From contig CAUJGJ010000002.1 of NCBI GenBank assembly GCA_963170055.1, positions 1,209,446 to 1,234,445 on the forward strand: a stretch of DNA of 25,000 nucleotides, given 5' to 3'. This stretch comes from Halisarca cf. caerulea (taxonomy: Eukaryota; Porifera; Demospongiae; Chondrillida; Halisarcidae). The position numbers and the translations under genes are program-made. Position 1 is the first letter of the stretch. Each line of letters opens with the position of its first letter. Below are positions 1-15,878 of the stretch, piece by piece. Below the pieces are notes generated by a model. The model worked only from the letters and a program-made list of their open reading frames with translations. It did not search any database and was not told the origin of the DNA.

Positions 1-464
1 CAGACGCCCCTCTAATCCAGACCCCTGAATTGCAGACGCCCCTCTAATCGAGACCCCTGAATTGCAGACACCCCTCTAATCGAGATCCCTGAATTGCAGA
101 CACCCCTCTAATCCAGACCCCTGAATTGCAGACACCCCTCTAATCGAGACCCCTGAATTGCAGACACCCCTCTAATCGAGACCCCTGAATTGCAGACACC
201 CCTCTAATCGAGACCCCTGAATTGCAGACACCCCTCTAATCGAGACCCCTGAATTGCAGACACCCCTCTAATCGAGACCCCTGAATTGCAGACACCCCTA
301 AATTGCAGACGCCCCTCTAATCCAGATCCCTGAATTGCAGACACCCCTCTAATCGAGACCCCTGAATTGCGAACACCCCTCTAATCCAGACCCCTGAATT
401 GCAGACACCCCTCTAATCCAGACCCCTAAATTGCAGACACCCCTCTAACCCAGACCCCTGAATC
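1..464. repeat. 32-bp tandem repeat (minisatellite), about 14 copies
   Basis: Head-to-tail units of 32 bp built on CAGACACCCCTCTAATC and GAGACCCCTGAATTG. Copies differ mainly at C/G after TAAT and at A/G in CAGACRCCCC. One shortened unit lies near 286-305 and the last unit decays at about 464. The array runs off the left edge, so its full length is unknown. There are no distinct spacers. Confidence 0.9.
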
Positions 465-4350
<3,886 letters not shown>

Positions 4351-5632
4351 GACGAATTAGTCTGGTGTGAAGGTAAATATGTCCCCCGTGAATAATGTCC
4401 CCCGGAAATTTCTCACTGGTGATTAAGAATACCCCCATCCAGAGAATTATTTGTCCCTACGGCGCGCGCACGTATAGATGCAAACGTTATATATTAAGCA
4501 TTATTATACGAGCTGTACAGTAGAGTCTTCCAGTTTCAGTGCCTGCAGCTGGTAGATGAGAGTCCTTCGACTATAATTCCTGTAATCAATTAAGGAGTGT
4601 TGTATAGACCTCTGCATAGAAAAGTAAGAGGTAAACACGACAGGTAATACCAGTGTTCTGTATTTGCTATATGTGCCTGATACTGGTAGCGAAATGGTAG
4701 CACTCTCAAACTGTGGTTTCATGGTCCATGCATGCGTAACAGTGCCAACACCTGCATGATGCGTACGTGCTTGGCACAAAGAGCTTCAAGTGGTTTAAAA
4801 TTGTCCGCTATGTCATTAAGCTTACATCGGAAGATGATTTTCCGAGTTAACTTTTGACATATTATTCTATTTGTATGTGATGTTAGTCAAGATATCATAA
4901 CATAGCAATTTTTTTCTGTCGTTAGCCTGATCTTCCTGTTATATCACACTGTCAAGTTTTTCTCTTTCCTTTCAGTTTTCTTTCTGCCTTGCCGGGTCTG
5001 TACACATATATGCATTCACCTGCATGTGTCCTTTTACCCCGTGTCCAAGGTCATTTTTTTGTATCATATACCATTATGGACAACCACTATATTATATATT
5101 GTATATTCTTGACAATGTGTGGTTGTTGAATAATGATGTGGTTTCTCCCCCCTCCTTTGATTGTACCTGCATATAATTATTATTACTGATTTTATATCTG
5201 ATTCAAATTTATTTCAAATGAATTTCTACTTGAATGTTCAACTTATGATACATACATATTACCTTGCTGTGCAATAATCTTGTATAATTAATACAGGATA
5301 ATAAATAATGCTATTATAAGTCAATTGCAAAAAAGTTGCATATTGTCTTGATTTTTTTGGCTATGTTCATGACTAATGACAAATGTAGTAGCCTATAAGG
5401 GTTTATCGTTGCATGATGATAATACATGCATGTATATATATACATGCATGTACTTAATTGAACAATTTTTCAATGAAATTTTATTTAACTATTACTGACC
5501 TGAAGTGACTCATTGACAAATCAACTGCTTGCCTAATTGGTGAATATATACAATTGAATTTGTCATATTAGTATGATAAACATATAAATTATAAATTTAA
5601 ATAACCTAAAGCAAAAATTGCCTCTAAGATAA
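4351..5632. other. Intergenic, AT-rich, no gene seen
   Basis: Lies between the 3' end of methyltransferase copy 1 and the carboxylesterase start; both read leftwards. AATAAA on the minus strand at 5480-5485, about 150 bases after the methyltransferase stop, is a plausible polyadenylation signal. A perfect 30-base palindrome centred on TATATA lies at 5423-5452. The minus-strand open frame at 4504-4779 has no recognisable features. Confidence 0.5.
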
Positions 5633-8600
5633 TTATGATTTCCTCCTCCAAACTGTGGCATCAGATACTGTCCACTGGTGCTCACGAGCTGTCTCCTTGA
5701 TGACAAACGGAAAGTCTTCAGAATGCACCAAGTCAAAGTCTGCTTCCAAGACTTTGCGTAAGGTTGCAGATCCAGTAACAGCCTCCCCATTTGAATCCAC
5801 GTACCCTCCAAGCCATTTGTCCTACAATGAATAGAAATAGACAAACCTGAATGACTCATGTGGACCCAATGCCTCATCTACAACAGCCAATGTGATATCG
5901 AGCCAAACAAACTGAAATCCACAGCAAACAAACTGAAATCCACAGCTAATTAAGTATATTATTAATCATTATAATTATAATTGTTTGTCACAAAATTAAT
6001 GCCGTATATGTAAAATGTTACATGCATGTGACTGAAATAATAGTTATAATTGTGCATGCACATGTTACAGTGCGTGATCTTGAGTACAACCTACCTCTTA
6101 TACTCAAGTACAATGTAAACCACATGCACATGCATTGAGGAATTAGGCAAAATATTATAACTGTTACAGTTACTGAGTGGTTTAGCAAGGTTGTTTCCGT
6201 CACCAAGGGGAGTCCAATCGAGGTCGCCCACGCATTTCATAGGGTAAAATTCTACCTTTTGGCCCAGGGCATGCAAAATGCATATTTTCAATCACTATAA
6301 GGTAAGCCTTGAACCATTTTGATCAGAGTACAGACAATTTTATTCAGTAAAATGCCAAAGAATTTTCAAATCTTGGCCTATTTGATAGTCTCGTTGTTTC
6401 GTTTGAAGGCTTAAAACATTAATATCTCGAATTTCTGTCTACCGATTTCCTAAAGTTTGATTAAGAAGAGGTAGGATTCTGATTTTAGTGTTCGGGCCAC
6501 AAAATGCGTCATGCAGCTAGCTATGTGCCGCATGTGGGACATGTCCATGCTAATTCAGAGGTGTGAAAATTTTAGTCTTTTTTACAGCTTCGGTTCTCAA
6601 CTTGTAGAAGCTTCAGAGCGTCGAACGAGGGCTTAACGAGAAGGTAGACCCATAAACTTTTCGATAATCTCTCTTTTGAGAGGCCTGTTGTTATCACGAA
6701 GAAGCGGCTAGTGAGGTTTTTCTAAGCCCTACTAAAAAGCGAACCGCTTTGGGTGCTACATTGAGAAACGCTTCTAAGATTGTTTTTTCACATAAATAGC
6801 TATTATATAGCAATACATTTACTAACTTTTCCATGCGGGAGCATTGACAATTCCTCTCCAAATTAAAGCCGAGATCTGCAAAATTGGCCCTTAAACCGTA
6901 AAATTCAAGCAACAAAAGTTCTCTTGCCCCCACATGGAAACGTTAATAATTGTATTCTATAAATAGCTCAACGTTGGCACCAAGAAACTGTCTCCAGCTT
7001 GTTACCTTGCGTAGCACCCAGCCGAAAACTATATTCTGAAGAAAATCCAGTTCTATAGGTCACGAGTCATCATGTGGCAGAACAAGTGTGATGACAGAAA
7101 GTGTCACTAAATGGGGATTCAACATTCGTATACGCCCGAATAACAGCTCGAATCACGGGATAAATGTGTGACTAATAACTTGTAGGGGCCAAAAAATAAC
7201 ATTTTATCACTATGCAAACTGAGGAGCGCTATCATAACAGTTCTGGACATGTCCCACATGCGGCAATTAATATATCGTCTCATTCCCAGATCCACAAGCG
7301 CTATTGGATCTGGGAATTATCCTAGGGAGGTCTGAACTATATTCAGAATCTAGCTATATATATAATAGATGATCAGAAACTAAAAAAAGTGATCATAGTG
7401 TTCTGACATGCACCACAGGGTGTCAGGACTTAACCTGTTTACTGACCTCATTAAGCATGGCCAAATTTGAGATGAGGTCATGCATTAACACAATTTCTTT
7501 GCTCCATAAAGAAGCCATGCATGCACATGCATGGTATCTATTATTAACTTTATCTCCATTTGTCACCTCTTACATAAACAGCTGCATACCATTGTGCTTG
7601 TGTACAGGGTGGTGTTAGTGGCAGGTATGACCTTATTGCTCATTAGCAGAATCTGATGTTACCGTGTGCTCTGAATTTTCCCGGTACTAAATTATTTGCG
7701 GATGCAGAATTTCAAATTTGCGGATCTTACATTGGATTTTATATTAGTTTAACAATATGTAATCCCATATAAATTATGCACTGAAAAATGGCTGCTCTGT
7801 TTGTTAACGTGGCTGTTAGTCCGTGGAACGATTATCAATACAAGTGCAAATTGTTGCAGTTGATCTTCTCCAGCTGCCTTCCAGATTTTAGTCGGATTTG
7901 GAGCGTCTGATGGGAGTAAAGAATGATTTGATCGACATAACAGACGAGAAAACGAATACCAACAGTATAATATATATACGAAACGTTCGACACTCCTGCT
8001 TCTTTGTTCTTTGCTAAGACTCCTGTGCATATAGTGCTGAACATGAAGGGTCATACAGGATTTCGCGGATGCCATGCAGTCGCATGTGAGACATGTCCAG
8101 GATCTGTTATGATAGCGCTACCCAGGTTGCATAGCGATAAAATGTAATTTTTCAGCGCTTACAAGTTATTAGTCACGCAGTTATCTCGTGATTTGGACTA
8201 ATATTCGGGCGTATACGAATGGCGAATCCGCGTTTAGTGACGTTTCTGTCGTCACGGTTGCTCTGTCACATGCTGGCTTGTGACCTAACTCGCTGTTCTT
8301 CTGAATCATAGTTTTCGGCTGGGTGCTACGTGAGGGAACTAGCTGGAGACAGTTTCTTGGTATCAACTTCGAGCCATCGGAAATATACAACTTTTCCATG
8401 CGGGTGAGAGAGAGCTTTTGTTCCTGTCCCAAGTTACAGGAGCTTGAATGCTTGCTTTTGAGGACCAATTGATCAGATCTCGGCTTTGGAAAGGAACGGC
8501 CAACTCACCCGCATGGAAAAGTTAGTAAATGTTTTGTTATAGCGATTTATGTTAAAAAATAGTCTTGGAAGCGTTCCGCCAGGTAGCACCCAGAGCGTTT

Positions 8601-11460
8601 CGCTTTTCAATAGGGGTTAGGAAAACCTCAGTAACTTCTTTGCGATAAAAGCAAGCCTTCGAAAAAGGTAATCGTACGAAAGTCTACGTGTGTGCCTGCA
8701 TTTTAATCCCTTGTTTGACTCTCTGCATCTACTACAAGTTGAGAACAGAAGCTGTAAAAACGACCGAAATTTTCACACCTCCGAATTAGCGCGGACATGT
8801 CCCACATGCGGTACCGTGAAAACCGCGAAAGTTTCCGAGCGTACGGTACTTAGTTTACTACCAGGTAGTACTAGTTGTGAACAAAGTTCAGCTAGAACCT
8901 CGCTGAATAAATTGGAATTTAGAATGGATAAGGGAGTAGCAGCAATATATGTATGGCTGTATAATGGTGGTCAAAAATGGAGGGCCACATGGCGAATATT
9001 ATAATTTATAAGATTTCCTGAAAAAACCCCCACTCTATACTGCATGGATAAAGTAATTCAGACAGCGCTCCATTCCTTATATTGATCTGTATAAGTCCTA
9101 ATTGCGTATTGAGGTAGTAAAGGCCCGGCAATTGCGAACACTGGGAATGTAAGCGAACCTTTAACTTCATTTAAGTATAGTTTGATCTTTGGTCGAATTT
9201 ATATGCATCAACTTGAGCACACACTTACCTAGTACGTCTTTCACTGTGCGTTGCGTGTTATTTACCTATAGCTTCTTGCAACCTGTGATTAACGACCAAA
9301 GACGCACTTTCGGGGCTTTTGTAGACTCAATAATGGGTAACCAAGCTCTGTCTATGCTAGCAACTCAATTATATAACCTTGCTAAACTGCTCGGTAATTA
9401 TACCAGAAATATTATAGTATAACTGTTACTGTATTACCCAGTTGGTTCTTTTTACTAAAAGGTCAATTCAGAAAATGAAAGCTGAATATTTGAAATTGTG
9501 GCTGCCTACTTACTGCAATTGCAGTGTCACACCAAATCTTGTCCCCCCTAAAAGTTGTCCAACATGGGAGTTTATCATTCCATTCATAAATAAAACTCTA
9601 TACCATTGGGGTGTTAGGGTTACTGTTGGGTTAGGATTTAGTATTGATAGCACAGTCAGGCCTAGGGCCCGGGACAATTTATGGTAGGGGACCATTCCGG
9701 CACAGTGTACAGTTACCAGGATAGGGTAGGTTTAATTGCAGAGTGTGCATAAGTCTGCATGTGGTGACAACATGTGCCAACAGTGTGCAATTCAATGCGG
9801 AAAATGAATGACAAATACAGATAACTCACTTTAGCTGTGTATTGTTCCAGCCAAGTATAGGGGGAGACTAGTACCACAATGCCACCGGGTACCACCAGAC
9901 TCCGTAGTCGATTCAGGAATACCATGGGATCAGGCAGACGGCACACCATATTGGCACCCAAAACGCATCCAAACTGACCCAGGTCGGGGCTCAAGTTACA
10001 GGCATCTCCTTGCATGAACACACATCGATCTCTGTCCTGAATGAAAAAAATATTCATACTGTATATCAAGAACTTCAAGAAAATCCACATCGTAAATACA
10101 CTTTTATTTTTGTGTGACTATATAAAATTCATGGTTCTGAACATTTTGCAGTTTCACATTTTTATTTTTGTGATACCCACTGACAAAATTTTGTAGGGTG
10201 TATAATAATTAATATATCCATTGAACTATACTCGGAATCATTAAACTATACTCAGAATATAATCGGTCCTATAATCTCTGCCACAGCAGAGATTATAGGA
10301 CCTTTTGTGGCAAGTAATTTTAGTCTTAGATCTAGAACCCTAGCTGCATGGCAAGTATTTCTACTCCGTCCGTCCAGTTCACCGTTCCTAAAATCTGCAA
10401 CACGCATACTCAGCAGTGTTATACAGTGGAGCACTGAACAAAGTGGAAATTCCCACACAAATGTTTGTTATATCAGAACTTTGTTATAGCCAACATTATG
10501 TTCTATTGCCGTACATTACACAGAAATTGTTATTATAACAATGTTTGTTATTATAAGACTATTAAGTGCAGTTGCGTTTGAACACAACAGGACAATCAAA
10601 TAAGTTAAGGCCTTATTGTTACACCTGTTACATCCATGACCTTCATGTTGGCAAAATTGCACCAAGGGCCATACAGAAAATTTTCGCGGGTGCATGAAAA
10701 TTTGCAAAAACTGTGAAACTCAATGTTCAGGCGTGTAAAAATTAAAGTTATAGATAAATTAATTTACAAACCAGTGGCACAAGAAACACTATGACATTAT
10801 TTCTCAAAAAATACTGATTACAGAGTATTCTCTATTGACAATGAACTTGATGAACAGACTTACAATATCATGGGAGACTTTAGCAACTTTGTCTGCTCCA
10901 AGCTCTCCCTCTCCAGGAAGAACATACTGGCAAGAGCCCTTGTGCTTCAGTTCATTACATCTATCAATGAATGCATGAGAGAAGTCAATCCCAATAACGT
11001 TGTCAAAGGAACGAGCCAATTCGAAGCTACTTCTCCCAACAGAACACCCTATATCAAGAGCCTTGTTCAAAACGCCATCCTGTGGAGAGAAAATCAAATT
11101 GTGACCTTCACGCGTCAAAGCGTGCACGCTGCTTTTAAGTTAAATCAATAGACATGCACACGTCAAGTAATGTACAGCGCGCGCCTATACCATAGTATAG
11201 ACAGCAAGAGACCTTACGGATTTGTATTGAACGCATAGTTCAGCACATCTCTTTGGAAAGTCCGTGTGGTCGCGCGGACCAATTCGATAAGGAAAATACT
11301 CCTCTTGAGTGGCGTAGTGAAACGCCATATACTGATTCACAAAGGATTCAGTTTCGTAGACGTTGGACACTTTCTTCAAAGTCCTTGACCACTTCCAGAA
11401 TAGAAGCCCGCCGCCAAGCCCGACTGCTGCCGCTATAGCAACCTTCTGCCAAGTACTCAT
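5633..11460 (-). CDS. Membrane-anchored OvoA C-terminal-type SAM methyltransferase, copy 1
   Basis: Predicted SAM-dependent methyltransferase resembling the C-terminal domain of OvoA (4-mercaptohistidine N1-methyltransferase, ovothiol pathway). Substrate is inferred, not shown. Four exons, all phase 0: 11218-11460, 10864-11079, 9830-10036 and 5633-5821; 284 aa. Residues 7-22 form a hydrophobic, Gly/Ala-rich single membrane segment. They are followed by YETESFVNQYMAFHY and PKRCAELC (typical start of the domain). Then come motif I LDIGCSVGRSSFELA, IGIDFS, GDACNL, CRLPDP, VPGGIVVLVSPYTWLEQYT and the C-terminal DFPFVIKETAR...ATVWRR. The OvoA sulfoxide-synthase part is absent. The reading frame is intact although transposons sit just before the ATG and in introns 2 and 3. 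The stop is TAA at 5633-5635. Confidence 0.9.
6527..7264 (+). mobile_element. Internal unit 1 (738 bp) with perfect 20-bp inverted ends
   Basis: Starts GCCGCATGTGGGACATGTCC and ends with its exact reverse complement. It is homologous to the unit at 8081-8811 in opposite orientation, e.g. both contain ACTAACTTTTCCATGCGGG and ACCCAGCCGAAAACTAT on their respective strands. No open frame is convincing. Confidence 0.75.
8081..8811 (-). mobile_element. Internal unit 2, inverted relative of unit 1
   Basis: Bounded by CGCATGTGAGACATGTCC (8081-8098) and GGACATGTCCCACATGCG (8793-8810). Reverse-complemented, it follows unit 1 along its whole length with many substitutions and small indels. It contains a smaller inverted repeat, AACTTTTCCATGCGGGTGA near 8389 and its complement ending near 8523; unit 1 has a weaker version of the same. 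Confidence 0.7.
9430..9735. other. Unassigned insertion sequence in intron 3 of copy 1
   Basis: Absent from the intron of copy 2. It includes GTTAGGGTTACTGTTGGGTTAGG at 9612-9634 in mixed phase. No coding signal or clear ends are seen. Confidence 0.35.
10088..10790. other. About 700-bp insertion in intron 2 of methyltransferase copy 1
   Basis: Intron 2 is 827 bp here but 121 bp in copy 2. The extra sequence is AT-rich and holds a hairpin with perfect 17-base arms (10265-10281 and 10286-10302, loop CACA). It also has several TTGTTATTATAA phrases. No clear terminal repeats were found. Confidence 0.5.
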
Positions 11461-11461
11461 T

Positions 11462-11470
11462 TTGACAATG
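11462..11470. repeat. Left target-site duplication of element B (TTGACAATG)
   Basis: Identical 9-mer at 17270-17278. It lies one base upstream of the ATG of methyltransferase copy 1. Confidence 0.85.
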
Positions 11471-11487
11471 TAGTTTCGCGTAGCCCA

Positions 11488-11623
11488 GGCTAGTTCTTCA
11501 TATACCAAATCACGAAATATAATGATATTCATTCTCTATATAATGATATTCATATTTTATATACTATAATACTATTGAATATTTATATTGATATATATAT
11601 TTATACATGACAATGTATTTATG

Positions 11624-11685
<62 letters not shown>

Positions 11686-12503
11686 GCATACAGTATAATA
11701 CTAAATAAGTGTGTCTAGTGTGTCTAGTGTGTCTAGTGTGTCTAGTGTGTCTAGTGTGTCTAGTGTGTCTAGTGTGTCTAGTGTGTCTAGTGTGTCTGTT
11801 GTGTCTAGTGTGTCTAGTGTGTCTAGTGTGTCTAGTGTGTCTAGTGTGTCTGGTGTGTCTGGTGTGTCTGGTGTGTCTAGTGTGTCTGGTGTGTCTGGTG
11901 TGTCTAGTGTGTCTAGTGTGTCTAGTGTGCCTATAGTGTGTCTAGTGTATAGTGTGTCTGGTATGTCTAGTGTGTCTAGTGTGTCTAGTGTGTCTAGTAT
12001 GTCTAGTGTGTCTATAGTGTGTCTAGTGTGTCTAGTGTGTCTATAGTGTGTCTAGTGTGTCTAGTGTGTCTAGTGTGTCTAGTGTGTCTAGTATGTCTAG
12101 TGTGTCTATAGTGTGCCTATAGTGTGTCTAATGTGTCTAGTGTGTCTAGTGTGTCTAGTGTGTCTAGTGTGTCTAGTGTGTCTGGTGTGTCTAGTGTGTC
12201 TAGTGTGTCTAGTGTGTCTAGTGTGTCTAGTGTGTCTAGTGTGTCTAATGTGTCTAGTGTGTCTAGTGTGTCTAGTGTGTCTAATGTGTCTAGTGTGTCT
12301 AGTGTGTCTAGTGTGTCTGGTGTGTCTAGTGTGTCTAGTGTGTCTAGTGTGTCTAGTGTATTCACTGTGCCCTCTATACCATGTGTGTGAAGGGGTAGAC
12401 CCTTACAGATCAATTTCCTGTGTCTGTACCCTGAGCATATGTTGCAATTGCATGTGGAAGGCAGTGTGTGGATCTGTTTCTCCTTTGCTTGTGATCTGTG
12501 TTG
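11488..12503 (+). repeat. Left long terminal inverted repeat of element A
   Basis: In order: an AT-rich outer part, a (TA)n run near 11630-11679, the TGTGTCTAG minisatellite (11707-12358), then a unique inner part ending CTTTGCTTGTGATCTGTG. The right copy is the inverse of this order. Confidence 0.85.
11707..12358 (+). repeat. TGTGTCTAG 9-bp minisatellite in the left terminal repeat
   Basis: Dozens of 9-mers with variants TGTGTCTGG, TGTGTCTAA, TATGTCTAG and insertions such as TGTGTCTATAG. It translates to Leu-Val-Cys-Leu or Ser-Ser-Val-Ser runs with no biological support. Confidence 0.9.
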
Positions 12504-12778
12504 TTCGTACTTGCGTCCACATAAAGTGACAGTGTTCCAAGACATGTGGAAAATTATCTTCATTGTGATTGCTATGACCACATGTGCTTCCACTGGGAAG
12601 CTCAACCTCTCAGAAGAAGTGAAATCTTATCTTCAAGAAGTGGAAACAGTGTACAGTTCTTTACAAGGTAATATATTGCCCCAAAATCATTATAATGCTG
12701 AATTGCTTTAGTTGATAATATCTTACACTATATTGCCTGAATATAGCATTAATCACTCCTCTCACGTGTAGGTTCCAC

Positions 12779-13062
<284 letters not shown>

Positions 13063-14454
13063 ATACAGAACAATACTTCATAATTATACACAGGGAGAAT
13101 TCTTGCTGGCATCATTCAGTCCAATATCCAGAACTATCCTACTGTCATGGTTTGGGATCCACTAACTGCAAACGCATACCAAAGGTCCCTACAGTGCCCA
13201 CTGTGCCAAGTGAGCAGCACACTGGATGTCACCATTCACTGGATTGATGGGAGGTCGGCGCGTTTGCAACCACGGAAACTATATATGCTTCCAGTTGTTC
13301 CGTATTGCTGCTAAGTCGAGTATACAAGTGTAGCAAATGCAACCAGCAGTATCTCAGCCATGATGCCAGAATTCTTGAAGAAGTCCAAAGGTTTTATGAA
13401 TAGACCAAGTAATGACATTGTGGCCAAATGCTTCCTATCTAGATTTTTGAAAGTGGAATATAAATATGCGGAGTGCATGCAGAGTATTACAGCAGATCAT
13501 TGGATAGCTTTTGATCACATGTTCAAAATTGCAGCAAATATTGGCTATCAACGAGAAAGTTCTTGGATCACACAATATAACAGTGCTTTTATAGTGTTGA
13601 ATGAAAAGGGACAAGTTCTGTCATGGCGGCTGACAACAAGTATGTCACTTGATGAAGTAGAGCAGCTACTTTGCAATCTGAAATGCCGACATGAAAATGC
13701 TGGAAAACCTATATCATACATTTGCATTGACAACTGTTGCCAGGTACGTGAGAAGCTAACAAAGATATTTGGCAAGGTTGCAATTGTTCTGGACTTGTTT
13801 CATGCATGCTATTCAACGTGTAACTAGGGAATATTATCAACATAGGTATGAATACAGTACTGATTGCAGTAATGAATTTTCAAAGTGCTTCCGAACACCA
13901 GGTGATAGTGGATTTGCTAGAACAGCTTCTACACCTTCGATCACCAGCTGTTATTGAAATATATTGTCAATTGGTTGGAAAAATGGACCAAAATAGATGG
14001 AGCTAGTGTTATCAATGATCATGTAGTGAAGGAAGTAGACCATCTCCTTAAGCATATTAGAAAAGGTTGCCTATCAGGGATTCCAGTTGGGTGTGGCACT
14101 AATCTAAATGAAAATTTGCACAGATTGCTCAATAGCCATTTCAATGCCAGCAAAATAGGTATCATGCTTGCTTATGCATTGTTAAGTATATTGCTATATT
14201 CACATAATAATAAGCAACACATGCGCACACAAGGCAAACTATGGTCAGTTCCCCTTCCATCCACCGTCAGCAATGTTATTCCTGGAGGCTTTCAGGAAAC
14301 ATTTGGTATTATGCCGAAGCATAATGAAGAGCAAGAGACTCTGAGAGACCTTCTTTTTCAAGAATTAGGCACTGGGGAAAAAATACCTATACTGATATGG
14401 CTGATAGCGCTCTAAAAGAATCCATGTAATCAGATTGTTCTTAGAGCTTTAAGT

Positions 14455-14844
14455 TTGTCTGCATCTTATGTTCAGTTTAGAGAACTCACCAATTTGAAAA
14501 CAAATTCGGCGAAAATTGAGGATTGGCTAAGGTCTGACAAAGTTCGAGCAGTTCCACCAAAAGATGACACTCAATTACAAGCTAGTCCACTACATTTGGA
14601 AACATTAAAAACCAATGTGTCATCATGGAATTTTGATATATTAACTGTCCCTGGAGATGGCAACTGTTTCTTTCATTCTGTTGGAGCAGCAATCGAACAA
14701 ATCTCGAAAACAGATTCCTGTGTAGCCAACTTGGAAGTACTAAAATCCATTTCTGCAAAGCTTAGTAGTGAAGATAGGATTCATTATCTACGCAATGTTT
14801 TAGCCAATGAATTCCTAGGAGAAAGAGGGCAGCACAGATCATAA
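14455..14844 (+). pseudogene. OTU-like cysteine protease fragment
   Basis: Encodes ILTVPGDGNCFFHSVG at about 14638-14685, the DGNC(F/L)F catalytic-Cys motif of OTU deubiquitinases. It follows the transposase frame with only a stop codon between. The frame ends at 14844, about 15 bases inside the right terminal repeat. The distal OTU part with the catalytic His is therefore missing, either lost when the terminal repeat expanded or absent in this copy. Confidence 0.65.
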
Positions 14845-15696
14845 GCAAAGGAGAAACAGATCCACACACTGCCTTCCACATGCAGTTGCAACATGTGCTC
14901 AGGGTACAGACATAGGAAATTGATGTATAATGTAAGGGTCTACCCCTTCACACACATGGTATAGAGGGCACAGTGAATACACTAGACACACTAGACACAC
15001 TAGACACACTAGACACACCAGACACACTAGACACACTAGACACACTAGACACATTAGACACACTAGACACACTAGACACACTAGACACATTAGACACATT
15101 AGACACACTAGACACACTAGACACACTAGACACACTAGACACACTAGACACACTAGACACACCAGACACACTAGACACACTAGACACACTAGACACACTA
15201 GACACATTAGACACACTATAGGCACACTATAGACACACTAGACATACTAGACACACTAGACACACTAGACACACTAGACACACTAGACACACTATAGACA
15301 CACTAGACACACTAGACACACTATAGACACACTAGACATACTAGACACACTAGACACACTAGACACACTAGACATACCAGACACACTATACACTAGACAC
15401 ACTATAGGCACACTAGACACACTAGACACACTAGACACACCAGACACACCAGACACACTAGACACACCAGACACACCAGACACACCAGACACACTAGACA
15501 CACTAGACACACTAGACACACTAGACACACTAGACACACTAGACACACCAGACACACTAGACACACTAGACACACTAGACACACTAGACACACTAGACAC
15601 ACTAGACACACCAGACACACTAGACACACTAGACACACTAGACACACTAGACACACTAGACACACTAGACACACTTATTTAGTATATACTGTATGC

Positions 15697-15734
<38 letters not shown>

Positions 15735-15870
15735 CATAAATACATTGTCATGTATAAATATATATATCAATATAAATATTCAATAGTATTATAGTATATA
15801 AAATATGAATATCATTATATAGAGAATGAATATCATTATATTTCGTGATTTGGTATATGAAGAACTAGCC
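14830..15870 (-). repeat. Right long terminal inverted repeat of element A
   Basis: Inverted partner of 11488-12503, including the CTAGACACA minisatellite (14976-15675) and a (TA)n tract near 15700-15729. The outer ~150 bases are almost identical to the left end. The arrays differ in copy number and variant order. Confidence 0.85.
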
Positions 15871-15878
15871 GTAGCCCA

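Larger units (their letters stand above)
6168..9417. mobile_element. Composite DNA element in intron 3 of methyltransferase copy 1
   Basis: The corresponding intron of copy 2 is only about 400 bases and aligns with the two ends of this intron (to about 6155 and from about 9740), so this is an insertion. Imperfect inverted ends share GTTTAGCAAGGTT (left 6170-6192, right 9375-9397). The 12-mer TATAACTGTTAC occurs at 6156-6167 and 9418-9429 and may mark the duplicated target, though it does not abut the right terminal repeat. Inside lie two inverted ~735-bp units and an ~800-bp spacer. No transposase is visible, so it is non-autonomous. Confidence 0.65.

Noticed and set aside
1..464. CRISPR-like array
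   Set aside because: Units are contiguous without unique spacers, in a eukaryotic setting, with no cas genes.
9612..9650. Interstitial telomere-like GTTAGGGTT sequence
   Set aside because: Only two or three irregular units, not a telomeric array.
10804..11151. Plus-strand frames antisense to the methyltransferase exons (also 20848-21298)
   Set aside because: Shadow frames of the conserved minus-strand exons.
11709..12605. Leu-Val-Cys-Leu, Ser-Ser-Val-Ser and Asp-Thr-Leu repeat proteins
   Set aside because: Open only because a 9-bp unit keeps all frames stop-free. They sit in transposon terminal repeats and are mirrored at 14899-15674.
13360..13827. An intact 155-aa gene
   Set aside because: It is one frame of the frameshifted transposase; conserved blocks continue in other frames on both sides.
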